This document shows, piece by piece, positions 42,618 to 52,191 of a stretch of 61,378 nucleotides of DNA. How positions within the stretch are numbered: position 1 is the stretch's first letter; each line of letters begins with the position of its first letter. Source of the stretch: a virus; IMG/VR virus record IMGVR_UViG_3300020177_000006, positions 1 through 61,378 of that record; one strand, given 5' to 3'. A program made the translations under genes and the position numbers. Below the pieces are notes generated by a model, which saw only the letters and a list, made by a program, of their open reading frames with translations, was not told where the DNA came from and ran no database searches.

Positions 42618-43168
42618 TTAGAATACCAACCTGTCCATCCTTCTTCTTGTAAGTGGTGCATTTGTCCAAGTGTACATATACTGAACTGTGGTGGTTTTTG
42701 ATAAATATAATCTTTTATTGATGGACATATTCTATCGTAAGTTTCATATTTTATATTTTTGTAGTACCATTCATCACTGCCTTTAGTGTATGTTTTAATA
42801 TATTCTTTATCATTTTCTTTAAACTTATTCCATATATAAGATACATCACCTGTCCAAGATACTATTGATGAATTTAAAGGTGTATGAGCTGGTTCTCTCC
42901 ACCATGTGTCATCTAATAGTGTAAAGTTTTTTCTTATAAGATTAGGAAGTCTGTCATAGATAACTACATCTAAATCAAAATATAAATTTTCACTATCTCT
43001 AAATCTATCATACATTTGAAACTTGTTAAACCAATTGCCGTATAGATCATCTTCAATAACTTCAAAACTATCATATTTTAGACCAGAGTATTCGTCTATC
43101 ATGTGTTTTAAGTTATCAACATGCCATTGAGTAAATTTATTACCAAATCTACAACAAATTATTCTCAT
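42584..43168 (-). CDS. Glycosyltransferase-like protein (GT-A)
   Basis: 194 residues. Short GT-A-type sequence with NLYFDLDVVIYDRL (DxD metal and nucleotide-sugar motif, about residue 84) and a later IVSWTGDVSYIWNKF. It resembles phage and bacterial proteins that add sugars to surface glycans. Last gene of the reverse operon, start overlapping the upstream stop (ATGA). Confidence 0.55.
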   Translation of the reverse strand: MRIICCRFGNKFTQWHVDNLKHMIDEYSGLKYDSFEVIEDDLYGNWFNKFQMYDRFRDSENLYFDLDVVIYDRLPNLIRKNFTLLDDTWWREPAHTPLNSSIVSWTGDVSYIWNKFKENDKEYIKTYTKGSDEWYYKNIKYETYDRICPSIKDYIYQKPPQFSICTLGQMHHLQEEGWTGWYSNYFLSKHSNAA

Positions 43169-44043
43169 TTTATTTCAATAAGATTAATTTTTCTTATCCT
43201 TGGTGTATTTATTTTTGTTAAAGACTCATCTGGAATTTTATGAAAATTGCCATATGGATCCTCTATAGTTTCTCCTGCGTGTTTTGTAATATCAACTATT
43301 TTTACTTTTCTCATAGAGTGACCAGTTCTAGGATGTTTTTCCATATTAGTTGTAGTAATTTTACTTCCGTTAGCCGCACCTATCATTAATTCAGTTTGAT
43401 CTGACCAATATCTTGGTTTACCTTTTATAGGAAACCCTATACCAATGCCATAAGATATTAATTTTTTACCTTTATCTACATCTTCTAATATACCTAATCT
43501 TTTAGGCCAATAATCATCACCGTTTATGTCATTATGACTTTTATTACATCCTGTAGATAGTCCTAATTTGTTTGCAGACTGTAAAATTAAACCCATTGCA
43601 ATACCTATACTTACGTAAGCATTAAGCCATCTTTCATGGTGTGAATTTTCTTTTAAAGTTCCATCTGCATTACAATTTAATCGAGTTTCTGGTTCTTTTC
43701 CTACAAATAAAATATAGAGTGAAGCTCTTTGTTGAGAATTTTTCCAATTAGATGGTGGTGTTCTACTATGTGTATTTCCCCATGTATAGTTAGAACATTC
43801 ATCTATTACTTCTTTATTATCAGTCCAGTATACATCATAATACGCTTCATATTGTTTTGATGGAGCGTTTTGTGCTAACCATAAAAAGTGATCTCTTACT
43901 TCTGGTAATATTTTTCTTGTTCTATCCCAATTTCTTTGACACTTTTGAGCATTTAATACACTTTGTCTTTCAATATCAAATGAATACATGGTTTTTTTAT
44001 ACCACTCTTCCCACTCTTTTCTTGTCCAGTCTTTACTACTCAT
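43165..44043 (-). CDS. Nitroreductase-like flavoprotein
   Basis: 292 residues. APSKQYEAYYDVYWTDNKEV and later WLNAYVSIGIAMGLILQSAN then KLGLSTGCN follow the nitroreductase fold (FMN contacts and central helix). Larger than the usual 200 residues, with an extra C-terminal part (RTGHSMRKVKIVDITKHAGE). A paralogue lies at 46210. Overlaps both neighbours. Confidence 0.6.
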   Translation of the reverse strand: MSSKDWTRKEWEEWYKKTMYSFDIERQSVLNAQKCQRNWDRTRKILPEVRDHFLWLAQNAPSKQYEAYYDVYWTDNKEVIDECSNYTWGNTHSRTPPSNWKNSQQRASLYILFVGKEPETRLNCNADGTLKENSHHERWLNAYVSIGIAMGLILQSANKLGLSTGCNKSHNDINGDDYWPKRLGILEDVDKGKKLISYGIGIGFPIKGKPRYWSDQTELMIGAANGSKITTTNMEKHPRTGHSMRKVKIVDITKHAGETIEDPYGNFHKIPDESLTKINTPRIRKINLIEIK

Positions 44044-44776
44044 TCCAATATTCCTTTAAAAATTTATGATTACTGTTATGTATTGTTTTATTAATACCTG
44101 TAAAGTGAATAATCTTTATATATTTATTAACATTATCTAATATCATATAATCTGTATTAAACTTTTTGCTATAAATTTTATTTAATTTTAAATTTTGTTT
44201 AAAATCATCTGTATATTTACATAACCATTGTTGTGGTGTTAAAGTTAGTTTTATATTGTGTTCTTGTACTTTCCAATTAACATAATTTTGTTCTCCATAA
44301 TACTTTGTGTGAACATCACCCTTATTATAATAGTGTAACTGCCAGTATTCAGGATTTAGTGCAAAATCATCCCATACAGTTTTTAAACTACCAGATTTAA
44401 ATTTGTAAAATCCACCATTTAATTTTAATTTAATATCCCACCATTGTCCATAACTTACAAGTTCATTCTCATTTACAGGATAGTTTAATAAGTCATCTAC
44501 GTTATTTGTAATAACTTGATCTATGTCCATTATGATAATATCATCACCTGGTTGTTGATAAGCAAACTGTGGACTAAAAAACTTTAACTTATGCCAATGT
44601 TTTTTTACATGACTATGGTGATTATACGGTAACACAATATCAGCTTCAACATCTGTATCACTTAAACATATAAATTGAAAAGGTATTGTACTGTTTCTTT
44701 TTAATGATCTATAAAGTTTTGACACATAGTCTGGAGTATATGTACCTTTGAAATAAACTGTACAAATTTTAAGCAT
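44036..44776 (-). CDS. Glycosyltransferase-like protein
   Basis: 246 residues from the start at 44776 (MLKICTVYFKG), which overlaps the upstream stop as ATGCTTAA. GT-A features: PFQFICLSD, DDIIIMDIDQVITNNVDDLL (DxD, about residue 93). Similar in plan to the gene at 44769, so probably two sugars are added in sequence. Confidence 0.6.
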   Translation of the reverse strand: MLKICTVYFKGTYTPDYVSKLYRSLKRNSTIPFQFICLSDTDVEADIVLPYNHHSHVKKHWHKLKFFSPQFAYQQPGDDIIIMDIDQVITNNVDDLLNYPVNENELVSYGQWWDIKLKLNGGFYKFKSGSLKTVWDDFALNPEYWQLHYYNKGDVHTKYYGEQNYVNWKVQEHNIKLTLTPQQWLCKYTDDFKQNLKLNKIYSKKFNTDYMILDNVNKYIKIIHFTGINKTIHNSNHKFLKEYWNE

Positions 44777-45632
44777 TATATGCTCTCCAAACAACATCAA
44801 ATTGTTTATTAATAGTATGACATAATACTATATCTTTTGGTATAAAACCTTGTGTTGAAAAAAAATAGTGCCAGTTGTCATCTAACCATTGTACATCTAC
44901 TTTGTTTTCTGCAAGTTTAACTGCAAAAAGTGTTTCATTATCCCAACCAAAAAAGTTTGTTATTTTTTTTGGAAACATATCATGGCCTGTTGTTAGTTTA
45001 CTCATTTCTTTCATATCCGAATCAAAATTATCAAAGTATTTAAGTTGTTGTAAATGTTTTTTACTTGCACCAACAATACCTGTGTTTACAACCTTATGTA
45101 CAGGATTCAAACCTCTATCTAATAACATAGCTTGAGTATTATAGTATTTTGATGTTGGACTACGAATAGTTTGTGAATATTCGGTTACCGCTTCCATCTT
45201 AATTACTTTATGTGTATTGTGATGGATCGCTATACCTTTTGATAAGTCCCAAGTTTCAAAAAAGTTGTCTGACTTCATAGGCACAACATCAAAATCTAAA
45301 TAAAGTATTTCATCATATTGTTTAGATAGCTCATACAGTAAATGTAGTTTATAAAAATTAACCACATTGTAGGTTGTTAGAAATGGATATTTTGATTGTA
45401 GGTTATCTTTATATAATATAAAATTAGTATCATATTCAAACATCTTAAAAGGTACATTTATTTGATCAGCATACCATTGTTTGCAGGCCACTAACTTAGA
45501 ATAGTTTTGTTTAAATGCATCTTTAGTCACATAATTTATTGGTGTATGATTTTTTTTAAGTATATTTTTGTCAAATATATCTAATTCATCTTTAGGAATG
45601 TCAATGTAAAAACTATAAATTACTCTTTTCAT
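44769..45632 (-). CDS. Glycosyltransferase-like protein
   Basis: 287 residues. YKLHLLYELSKQYDEILYLDFDVVPMKSD contains the DxD motif (DFD, about residue 113), followed by VNTGIVGASKKH and a C-terminal FGWDNETLFAVKL acceptor-type segment. Member of the same set of transferases in this operon. Start overlaps the upstream methyltransferase stop. Confidence 0.65.
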   Translation of the reverse strand: MKRVIYSFYIDIPKDELDIFDKNILKKNHTPINYVTKDAFKQNYSKLVACKQWYADQINVPFKMFEYDTNFILYKDNLQSKYPFLTTYNVVNFYKLHLLYELSKQYDEILYLDFDVVPMKSDNFFETWDLSKGIAIHHNTHKVIKMEAVTEYSQTIRSPTSKYYNTQAMLLDRGLNPVHKVVNTGIVGASKKHLQQLKYFDNFDSDMKEMSKLTTGHDMFPKKITNFFGWDNETLFAVKLAENKVDVQWLDDNWHYFFSTQGFIPKDIVLCHTINKQFDVVWRAYNA

Positions 45633-46219
45633 AATTTACCTATTAATAAAAATCTAGTGCCTCTATCATCTTTAATGTGATCTTCAATCATTATTTTTGC
45701 GTTACTTGGCATTTGTTCTTTAAATTCTTCTATGTTATTTACACAATTGATGTGTGTAGGTATATTAAACATATTATTAGACTGAAAAGCAAAATATGAT
45801 TTTGAATTTTCTAAAGCCTTTAATTCATTCATAGGTTTCATATGTTCACAAGACGTATTAATAATTAAAGTGGCATTTTGTATTCTACCATATCTGTTTT
45901 TGTCAAAAACATCACTGGTAATAAAATCTACATTTTTATAATGATTAAATAATCTGTTTTTAGCAATACTAATAACATTTTTATCTAAATCTATAGCGGT
46001 AATTCGTTTAACTTGTTTAAATGCAGGAATTAATATACTGCCATACCAACTTCCTAGTATTATAATTTCAGATTTATCATTTAAAATATTTAAACTATTA
46101 ATGTGATTAATTAATACCTCTTTTGATTTAAATTGATTAGGACTATATGAGTCTAAAAGATCATCATTGTGTCTGGCCTCTGCCATTATATTTTTAAATA
46201 ATTGTAAGTCTATATCCAT
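45629..46219 (-). CDS. SAM-dependent methyltransferase-like protein
   Basis: 196 residues. Class I motif I IIILGSWYGSILIPAF (about 52-67), then ITAIDLDKNVISIAKNR with acidic motif II, VDFITSDVF and TLIINTSCEHM. Substrate unknown; neighbours suggest a sugar or an intermediate of the island pathway. Overlaps the neighbouring genes. Confidence 0.6.
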   Translation of the reverse strand: MDIDLQLFKNIMAEARHNDDLLDSYSPNQFKSKEVLINHINSLNILNDKSEIIILGSWYGSILIPAFKQVKRITAIDLDKNVISIAKNRLFNHYKNVDFITSDVFDKNRYGRIQNATLIINTSCEHMKPMNELKALENSKSYFAFQSNNMFNIPTHINCVNNIEEFKEQMPSNAKIMIEDHIKDDRGTRFLLIGKL

Positions 46220-46905
46220 TTTACAATATCATTTATTTCAGGTTTTATATCCCAAGTTTCTTTTCCACAACTTTTTAAATCATCACGTCTATACCTTTCA
46301 GCATAACCACAAGATATCATTGTGATCGGTCTTTGTTTAACCATATATAAACCAACGTTGTGCCAGTCTTTAATATCTCTTTTGAAACAAGAATTATAAG
46401 ACATATCTAATCCTTCTTCTAGTAAATAGTTTGTCAAATTAGCTGCAAATATACCTACTTCAACAGCTACAGAGTCTATTATATCTTCTGGATTATATGC
46501 TTGATCGTAAAAGTGTCCTGTTTTTATCTGTTCTTCATAAAATTTATTTGGTTTTGCTATTCTACTATGTATTGTTATTAAATACGGATTTTCTTTTATG
46601 TGTCGATAATATGGGTTTTCAACTACACCCAATTTAACATCTTGAGTTTTATTCATTAACTTTTTTTCAACAGCTCTATCTTCAGCGTGTTTGTGATTTT
46701 TTACAACTAAACTATGAATAGCTGCCTTTTCTAATTCTTTATCAGGTCCCCAAACTATTACTTGATATGCCATAGCATTATTTTTAGAAGGAGAAGTTTT
46801 CCACGCTTTCCATAATGCCTGTTCTATTAACTTCTTAGGAGGTATTTTTTCACTATAAGTTTTAACGTGTTTTCTTTTTTGCTCTAATAAATCAAAATGT
46901 TTCAT
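46210..46905 (-). CDS. Nitroreductase family protein
   Basis: 231 residues. SPSKNNAMAYQVIVWG (FMN-phosphate region, about 38-53) and IIDSVAVEVGIFAANLTNYL with LEEGLDMSYNSCF. Standard family length. Could reduce or dehydrogenate a small substrate with FMN. Start overlaps the carbamoyltransferase stop (ATGA). Confidence 0.65.
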   Translation of the reverse strand: MKHFDLLEQKRKHVKTYSEKIPPKKLIEQALWKAWKTSPSKNNAMAYQVIVWGPDKELEKAAIHSLVVKNHKHAEDRAVEKKLMNKTQDVKLGVVENPYYRHIKENPYLITIHSRIAKPNKFYEEQIKTGHFYDQAYNPEDIIDSVAVEVGIFAANLTNYLLEEGLDMSYNSCFKRDIKDWHNVGLYMVKQRPITMISCGYAERYRRDDLKSCGKETWDIKPEINDIVKWI

Positions 46906-48386
46906 TTTTTTAAAATCTTATCATTTATAACTAATATATCTAATGCTGTTCGTTTGAATGTTCTAATAGCTTGTTCGGGTGTTTCTACTATGGGTTCCTG
47001 ACAATTAAAACTTGTGTTTAATAACATTGGTACGCCTGTTATTTTGTAAAACTCATTTATAATGTTATAAAACTTTTCATTAAATTTTTTATTAACTGTT
47101 TGTATTCTTGCGGTATTATCTTTATGTGTTATGCCTGGCACTTTATCAGTTTTAACTTTACATATTCTACTCATATAAGGACTGGGTAATCTTGTATCAA
47201 AATATTCTTTATAGTGTTCTTCTAAAACAGCAGGTGCAAATGGTCTAAAGTCTTCTCTCATTTTTATGGTATGATTAATAATATCTTTGATGTCAGGATT
47301 ACGAGGATCAGCTAATATACTTCTATTACCTAATGCACGATTGCCACTTTCAGATTTTCCTTGAAACCAACCAACTATTTTACCGTCAGCAATTGCTTGT
47401 GCAACCTCTTTATAATTCACTTGTTCACCTTCATTATATTCATATTGTTTACCAGCAAATGTTTCTGATTTGTGTATATTGTTATTTAATATGTAGTCAG
47501 CGTGTTGATATGTACCGATTGCCTGTCCTTCATCACCAACAGCAGGTGGTACAAATACATTTTTATAATGTTTTGTAAATTCTTCATTCATATAACCGTT
47601 ATATGCAACACCACCAGCAATACAAAGATTGTCACAACTTTTTAGTGGATATACGTATTCTTCTATCTTATCCATTGTAAATACTTGTAGTGTGTGGGCT
47701 AAATCGTGCAATCCATAATTGTCTATACTTATGTAGGAAAAATCTTGTTTTTTTTCAGTAATCGGGCCGTTTAATATTCTTTGAAAAATATTATAGTAGT
47801 ATTGACTAAATTTACCATATGCAACTAGTCCCATTAGTTTACTTGCACCTAGTGTGCCAAAACCTGTAAAGTTAGACATATGATTCCATAACCAACCTAT
47901 AGGTAACTTATCAGACAAATCCATTAAATTTTGGTCTTTATCAAAAAACACACATCTATATTTTGATCCTATACCATCAATTGCTAATATATCCGATTGT
48001 TCAAAACCTGAATTAATAAAGGCATAAGTGGCGTGAGATTGATGATGATCTATAAAATATAATCCATCTTTGTAGTAATAATCCCATAGTTTTTTAGGTT
48101 CATATTTGAATACATCTTGCGGTAACATATCTTTACACATTCTAACACCACCATAGGTATATGTAAATGCTAATACATCTTCTTTTCTAACAAAATATTG
48201 TTTTACAAATTCATTGTTTAGTCTATAATCTGCAGGATTTAAAATATCTGATTGATGAGCATAAGCCTCAGCATGATAAGGTAGATTATGTTTAAATCTT
48301 GTAAATCTTTCTCTTTGATTATGAAACACACCATCATAGGTATTGTGATCATGTAAGTTTAGTGCTACAGAATATATTTTAGTCAT
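46902..48386 (-). CDS. Carbamoyltransferase (NodU/CmcH family)
   Basis: 494 residues. HHQSHA (114-119), AIDGIG, CIAGGVAYNGYMNEE, PPAVGDEGQAIG, and the C-terminal QGKSESGNRALGNRSILADP then REDFRPFAPAV and LLNTSFNCQEPIVETPEQA. The family moves a carbamoyl group from carbamoyl phosphate to a hydroxyl of a sugar or antibiotic via a carbamoyl-adenylate. The usual GPRALG is GNRALG here. In this operon the acceptor is probably a sugar. Confidence 0.85.
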   Translation of the reverse strand: MTKIYSVALNLHDHNTYDGVFHNQRERFTRFKHNLPYHAEAYAHQSDILNPADYRLNNEFVKQYFVRKEDVLAFTYTYGGVRMCKDMLPQDVFKYEPKKLWDYYYKDGLYFIDHHQSHATYAFINSGFEQSDILAIDGIGSKYRCVFFDKDQNLMDLSDKLPIGWLWNHMSNFTGFGTLGASKLMGLVAYGKFSQYYYNIFQRILNGPITEKKQDFSYISIDNYGLHDLAHTLQVFTMDKIEEYVYPLKSCDNLCIAGGVAYNGYMNEEFTKHYKNVFVPPAVGDEGQAIGTYQHADYILNNNIHKSETFAGKQYEYNEGEQVNYKEVAQAIADGKIVGWFQGKSESGNRALGNRSILADPRNPDIKDIINHTIKMREDFRPFAPAVLEEHYKEYFDTRLPSPYMSRICKVKTDKVPGITHKDNTARIQTVNKKFNEKFYNIINEFYKITGVPMLLNTSFNCQEPIVETPEQAIRTFKRTALDILVINDKILKK

Positions 48387-49203
48387 TTAGTACCTTTGCA
48401 TATTTTCTCATAGGAAAATGTCCTTTTGGTTGTACCCATTCAGTACAGGTCTTACAATAATTTTCATATTTAAACAATCTAAAGTTCATCATCTTATCAA
48501 TATTTTCTTGTGTCAGTTCAAATGTTTTAGATAGTTCGGTATTGTTAGCAAACTTTTTACTACAATGTACAATATGTTTCTTTTCAAAATCAATAACTGG
48601 GACCATAGGAAAGGCCGCACACATTTTACGATCAATTTCATCTGCTTGTATAACATCTGTAAAATCTTTTGACCTACCATTAAATGCTTTCCACATTGTG
48701 TTTTTGTGATTTAATTTTTGTAATACATCAGGATGATTATCTTTATATTTGTAATAGTTAGGCGTTCTTACAACAACATTATAATTGTTAAAATCATTTT
48801 CAGGTATATAATCAAAGTTACCTAATTTTGTTACTTCATTTTCATACCAATCTAATATATTGTGTTCAACATAAAGTATATCTCTATCTTCAAGTATATG
48901 TGGATATCTTTTACGAACAAATGAATTAGATAATACTGAACATACAAAGTTAGGATATTTTTTTATTTCATTTATCACATCATCTAAGTTTTTGATAAGG
49001 CCAGGTTCACCACCCAATAGACATATTCTAATTTTATAATTTTTAAGATAACCTAAAGTTTGTTTTAAAAAGTTCATATCAACTGTTAGATTTCTCATTT
49101 CTAAAGTATAACTTGTACAGTAATGACAATTCTTATTACATGACATTGACAAAAAGAAGTCTATAGCTAAATAATTATCTTGTATTTCGTCTAAGGTTTT
49201 CAT
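48379..49203 (-). CDS. Radical SAM enzyme
   Basis: 274 residues. CNKNCHYC (Cys22, Cys26, Cys29) binds the SAM [4Fe-4S] cluster, followed by LLGGEPG (GGEP, about 64-67). Cys residues near the C terminus (HCSKKF, YCKTCTEW) may hold a second cluster, as in SPASM/Twitch enzymes. Substrate unknown. Overlaps the carbamoyltransferase gene downstream. Confidence 0.75.
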   Translation of the reverse strand: MKTLDEIQDNYLAIDFFLSMSCNKNCHYCTSYTLEMRNLTVDMNFLKQTLGYLKNYKIRICLLGGEPGLIKNLDDVINEIKKYPNFVCSVLSNSFVRKRYPHILEDRDILYVEHNILDWYENEVTKLGNFDYIPENDFNNYNVVVRTPNYYKYKDNHPDVLQKLNHKNTMWKAFNGRSKDFTDVIQADEIDRKMCAAFPMVPVIDFEKKHIVHCSKKFANNTELSKTFELTQENIDKMMNFRLFKYENYCKTCTEWVQPKGHFPMRKYAKVLND

Positions 49204-49598
49204 TAGTGTTTTACCATTGTATAAATTGAGTTATTTTTTTCATGTTCTTTTTTTTTTATTTTTCTTGTAATGACACCTTTACTACAAAATTTATAACATA
49301 CAGGTGGAGCATCTTTGGGATTATTTCTTAACATATTATAAAAATCTGTCCATTCTTTACTTTTAAAAATGTCTTCAACTTTTTCATTATTTTGTAATTT
49401 TAAATGCTCTTTAAATAAACTTTTTACCCAAGGTTGATTTCTATATAACTCGTCATCAACCCAGCAACAAGGTGTAAAATATCCCATACTTGATAAGGTA
49501 AGTTCTTGGTTTTCAAAAATACATTTAGGCTTTAATTCATTTTTATCTTTATCAGGAAAAGTAAGTTCAGATTTATATTTTTTAAGTTTATTATTCAT
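49203..49598 (-). CDS. SPASM-like iron-sulfur protein
   Basis: 131 residues from the start at 49598, overlapping the upstream stop as ATGAATAA. CIFENQELTLSSMGYFTPCC (Cys26, Cys44, Cys45) and PPVCYKFC resemble the auxiliary-cluster domain at the end of radical SAM/SPASM proteins. It directly follows a short radical SAM gene that lacks such an end, so the two may form one split enzyme. Confidence 0.6.
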   Translation of the reverse strand: MNNKLKKYKSELTFPDKDKNELKPKCIFENQELTLSSMGYFTPCCWVDDELYRNQPWVKSLFKEHLKLQNNEKVEDIFKSKEWTDFYNMLRNNPKDAPPVCYKFCSKGVITRKIKKKEHEKNNSIYTMVKH

Positions 49599-50181
49599 AC
49601 GTAAAATCACCTTTATCCCTTTTACTTCTTTGAGAATATAATATTTCCATATCTATTTTTAAAAGTTTTGAATATTTTTTACAATCTTCTAAATGTTTTT
49701 CGTTGTAATCAAAAACAATATATTGCCAATACACTTTTAATCCCATTTCTTTTGCCATTATCATCATTTCAAATAAAAATTCACCATTCTGATTCTTTCT
49801 ATACTTATGACTTAAATGTGGAGGGCCATCTATACCAAACGTCCATTCAGCATTTGGGTTTGCTGAGAAAGCTTTTTTGTACCAATCTTCTTTTCTACCT
49901 GTAGCTGCTGTTAAAACACTTGTATCAACTTCGTTTTCTTTGCACATCTTTAACATTTCTATTAAATCTTTATTAAATATCGGATCAGACAATTGACCAC
50001 CAAATGTAATTCCACCTTTAAAGAAATCTAAACATTTTTTAAAATCTTTTAGGGACAAATCAACACCAGGAACTATTTTGGTATTGTTTAAATCAAAGTA
50101 TGTAGTTCTTTTACAAAGAGGACATTCTAATGTGCATCTAGGACTATTTTCTATATTGAGTCTTATATTTGCAAAATTCAT
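49591..50181 (-). CDS. Radical SAM domain protein (short)
   Basis: 196 residues. CTLECPLC (Cys16, Cys20, Cys23) and an 80-residue TIM-barrel part with GGQLSDPIF in the place of GGEP, and WTFGIDGPPHLSHKYR. It ends before the usual SPASM part, which appears as the next gene in another frame. Overlaps the aminotransferase stop by ATGA. Confidence 0.7.
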   Translation of the reverse strand: MNFANIRLNIENSPRCTLECPLCKRTTYFDLNNTKIVPGVDLSLKDFKKCLDFFKGGITFGGQLSDPIFNKDLIEMLKMCKENEVDTSVLTAATGRKEDWYKKAFSANPNAEWTFGIDGPPHLSHKYRKNQNGEFLFEMMIMAKEMGLKVYWQYIVFDYNEKHLEDCKKYSKLLKIDMEILYSQRSKRDKGDFTYE

Positions 50182-51440
50182 TTTATTTTATTGTAAAATT
50201 TATTAAATGCTATCTTCAGTTTTCTCTTATCTTTAAATTCAACTTCTTCAATGTACTCTGGCAATTGATATATTTTTTCAACAATATAATCGTAAATATC
50301 TTCAGTAGTTTCTTTAAGTAATTCTTTATCAAATAAGTTATTACCCAATATCTTTTTCATATTGTTTACAAATTTATTATTTTTGTGTTCTAAGGTAATA
50401 ATAATTACATTAATTATTTTATCTATTTCTGATTGTGTCATATATGGATGAATAGGTAAAGTTAGTATTGTGTCGCAAACTAACTTACTTTCATAAGTTT
50501 TATCTTTTCTATATTCAATGTTTTTATACATAACATTTTCTGATAATGGCTTATCATAATGTACTTTTGCGTTTAAGGTATTTTTCAATTCATCTCGTAT
50601 CTCTTTGTTGGGCAGTCTAATAACATATTTGTGATAATTATGATCAAGGCCGTTTGTTGTGGGTTGTATTGTGACATAATCTTTTAATTGTTCATTATAT
50701 TGTTTTGCGATTTCCTGTCTTTTAGATTGCCATTCTTTCATTTTGTTTAATCTAAAGTTTATAAACTCAGCGTTCATTAACAACATTTTAGAGTTATAAC
50801 CTAATATTTCATTATTGCCGTGTCTTCTTAATTTTTTAAATATCTCTGCTTTATCTTTATCATCTGTAAGTATAGCTCCGCCTCCTGCAATCCCAGCAAC
50901 AACTTTGTTTGCGTTAAAACTTAACGTTGATATATCACCTATTGATCCTGCTTTGACACCATTAAGACTTGCGCCTAACGACTGAGCTGCGTCTTCTATA
51001 AATGTAATATTTTTTTCTTTACAAAAATCTATTATCTCTTTTGTATCTGACATATTACCAAATAGATGTGGATAAACTATTGCTTTGACTTTATCCGAAT
51101 ACATACGTTTAATACTATCTAATGACATATGATAAGATGATATATCAATTTCACAAAATACAGGTGTTGCACCGACCATAGATATACAAGACGCAGTAGA
51201 AATCCAAGAAAAATTAGTTGTCAATACCTCATCGCCTTTTTTTATATCTAAACTTCTTAAAGCAAAATGTAATGCGTCTGTGCCATTACTACAAACTACA
51301 GCATATTTTCTACCTGTGAGTAGTTTAAGTTTATCTTCCAAAAACTCAACATTACTTTCTTGTTCTTTTTGCATTGACTTATCAAAAAGTTCTAGGTATT
51401 CGTCTTTATGTTTTAAATATTCTCTATCCCAACCTGTCAT
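50178..51440 (-). CDS. DegT/DnrJ/EryC1 aminotransferase
   Basis: 420 residues. Sugar aminotransferase features: VCSNGTDALHFALRSL, TNFSWISTASCISMVGATPV, PHLFGN, FIEDAAQSLGA (Asp150), STLSFNANKVVAG (PLP Lys179). The family aminates keto sugars for surface glycans and antibiotics. The last ~60 residues form an extra helical end (KKILGNNLFDKELLKETTED) not usual in the family. Confidence 0.85.
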   Translation of the reverse strand: MTGWDREYLKHKDEYLELFDKSMQKEQESNVEFLEDKLKLLTGRKYAVVCSNGTDALHFALRSLDIKKGDEVLTTNFSWISTASCISMVGATPVFCEIDISSYHMSLDSIKRMYSDKVKAIVYPHLFGNMSDTKEIIDFCKEKNITFIEDAAQSLGASLNGVKAGSIGDISTLSFNANKVVAGIAGGGAILTDDKDKAEIFKKLRRHGNNEILGYNSKMLLMNAEFINFRLNKMKEWQSKRQEIAKQYNEQLKDYVTIQPTTNGLDHNYHKYVIRLPNKEIRDELKNTLNAKVHYDKPLSENVMYKNIEYRKDKTYESKLVCDTILTLPIHPYMTQSEIDKIINVIIITLEHKNNKFVNNMKKILGNNLFDKELLKETTEDIYDYIVEKIYQLPEYIEEVEFKDKRKLKIAFNKFYNKIK

Positions 51441-52191
51441 ATATAAACTCCGCTATTGCCTTTTGACCTTTTGCTGTAGGATGAGCATCATGTTTAGATA
51501 TTATCATGCCATCTAACGGTTGATGGTTTGCATCTCTTAATACTTTATACTCAACGTGAAAACCTCCAAATCTAAAAAATATTGGCCAACCTATAAAGTT
51601 TTTAGTATTAATATGATCTTCATGGTTAAATACCATGTTTGTTAAGATTTTTTCATCTTTATTTTTATCACCTGGATAAATATGTTTTTCTATAAAATTA
51701 GGATCTGGATTTAATTTATTTTTATATACCTCATGGTCGTTTTGATGTAAACCGTTTAACCATCCTTGAAAAAGTGAAATCATTTGAAATTGTTTATACG
51801 GTAAATTATATCTTTCACATAATACTTGAAAACTATACCAATATCTCATAGTTCTTTTTGTCCAATAGAATACATCACCCTTTGTATCCACTCTACTGTT
51901 TTTCCAATATAGATTTTTTGATTCTTGCCAACTTCTTCTTTGACATTGAGACCAAGCTGCTATTACTAATCCTATTTGTTCTTTGTCAATGTTTTGTAAA
52001 GTATCAACTAATGCTTCATAGATATAATCATTACCTGCACCAGATTTTGCTATGTTAATACATTCCATATTTAACTTGTCGGCTAAGAGTTCAGGCCATT
52101 TAGGCCAAGATGTGTCTAATTCTGGATGAATCGTTGTAGAGAAGTTTTTGTCACTAAAACTATCACCACTAACTAATAATATTTTTTTCAT
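51424..52191 (-). CDS. SGNH/GDSL hydrolase-like protein
   Basis: 255 residues. SGDSF at 8-12 (nucleophile Ser11), KSGAGNDYIYEAL (Gly and Asn blocks) and DAHPTAKGQKAIAEFI (Asp and His) complete the SGNH set. These enzymes add or remove acyl groups on glycans. Overlaps both neighbours by a few bases. Confidence 0.7.
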   Translation of the reverse strand: MKKILLVSGDSFSDKNFSTTIHPELDTSWPKWPELLADKLNMECINIAKSGAGNDYIYEALVDTLQNIDKEQIGLVIAAWSQCQRRSWQESKNLYWKNSRVDTKGDVFYWTKRTMRYWYSFQVLCERYNLPYKQFQMISLFQGWLNGLHQNDHEVYKNKLNPDPNFIEKHIYPGDKNKDEKILTNMVFNHEDHINTKNFIGWPIFFRFGGFHVEYKVLRDANHQPLDGMIISKHDAHPTAKGQKAIAEFIYDRLG

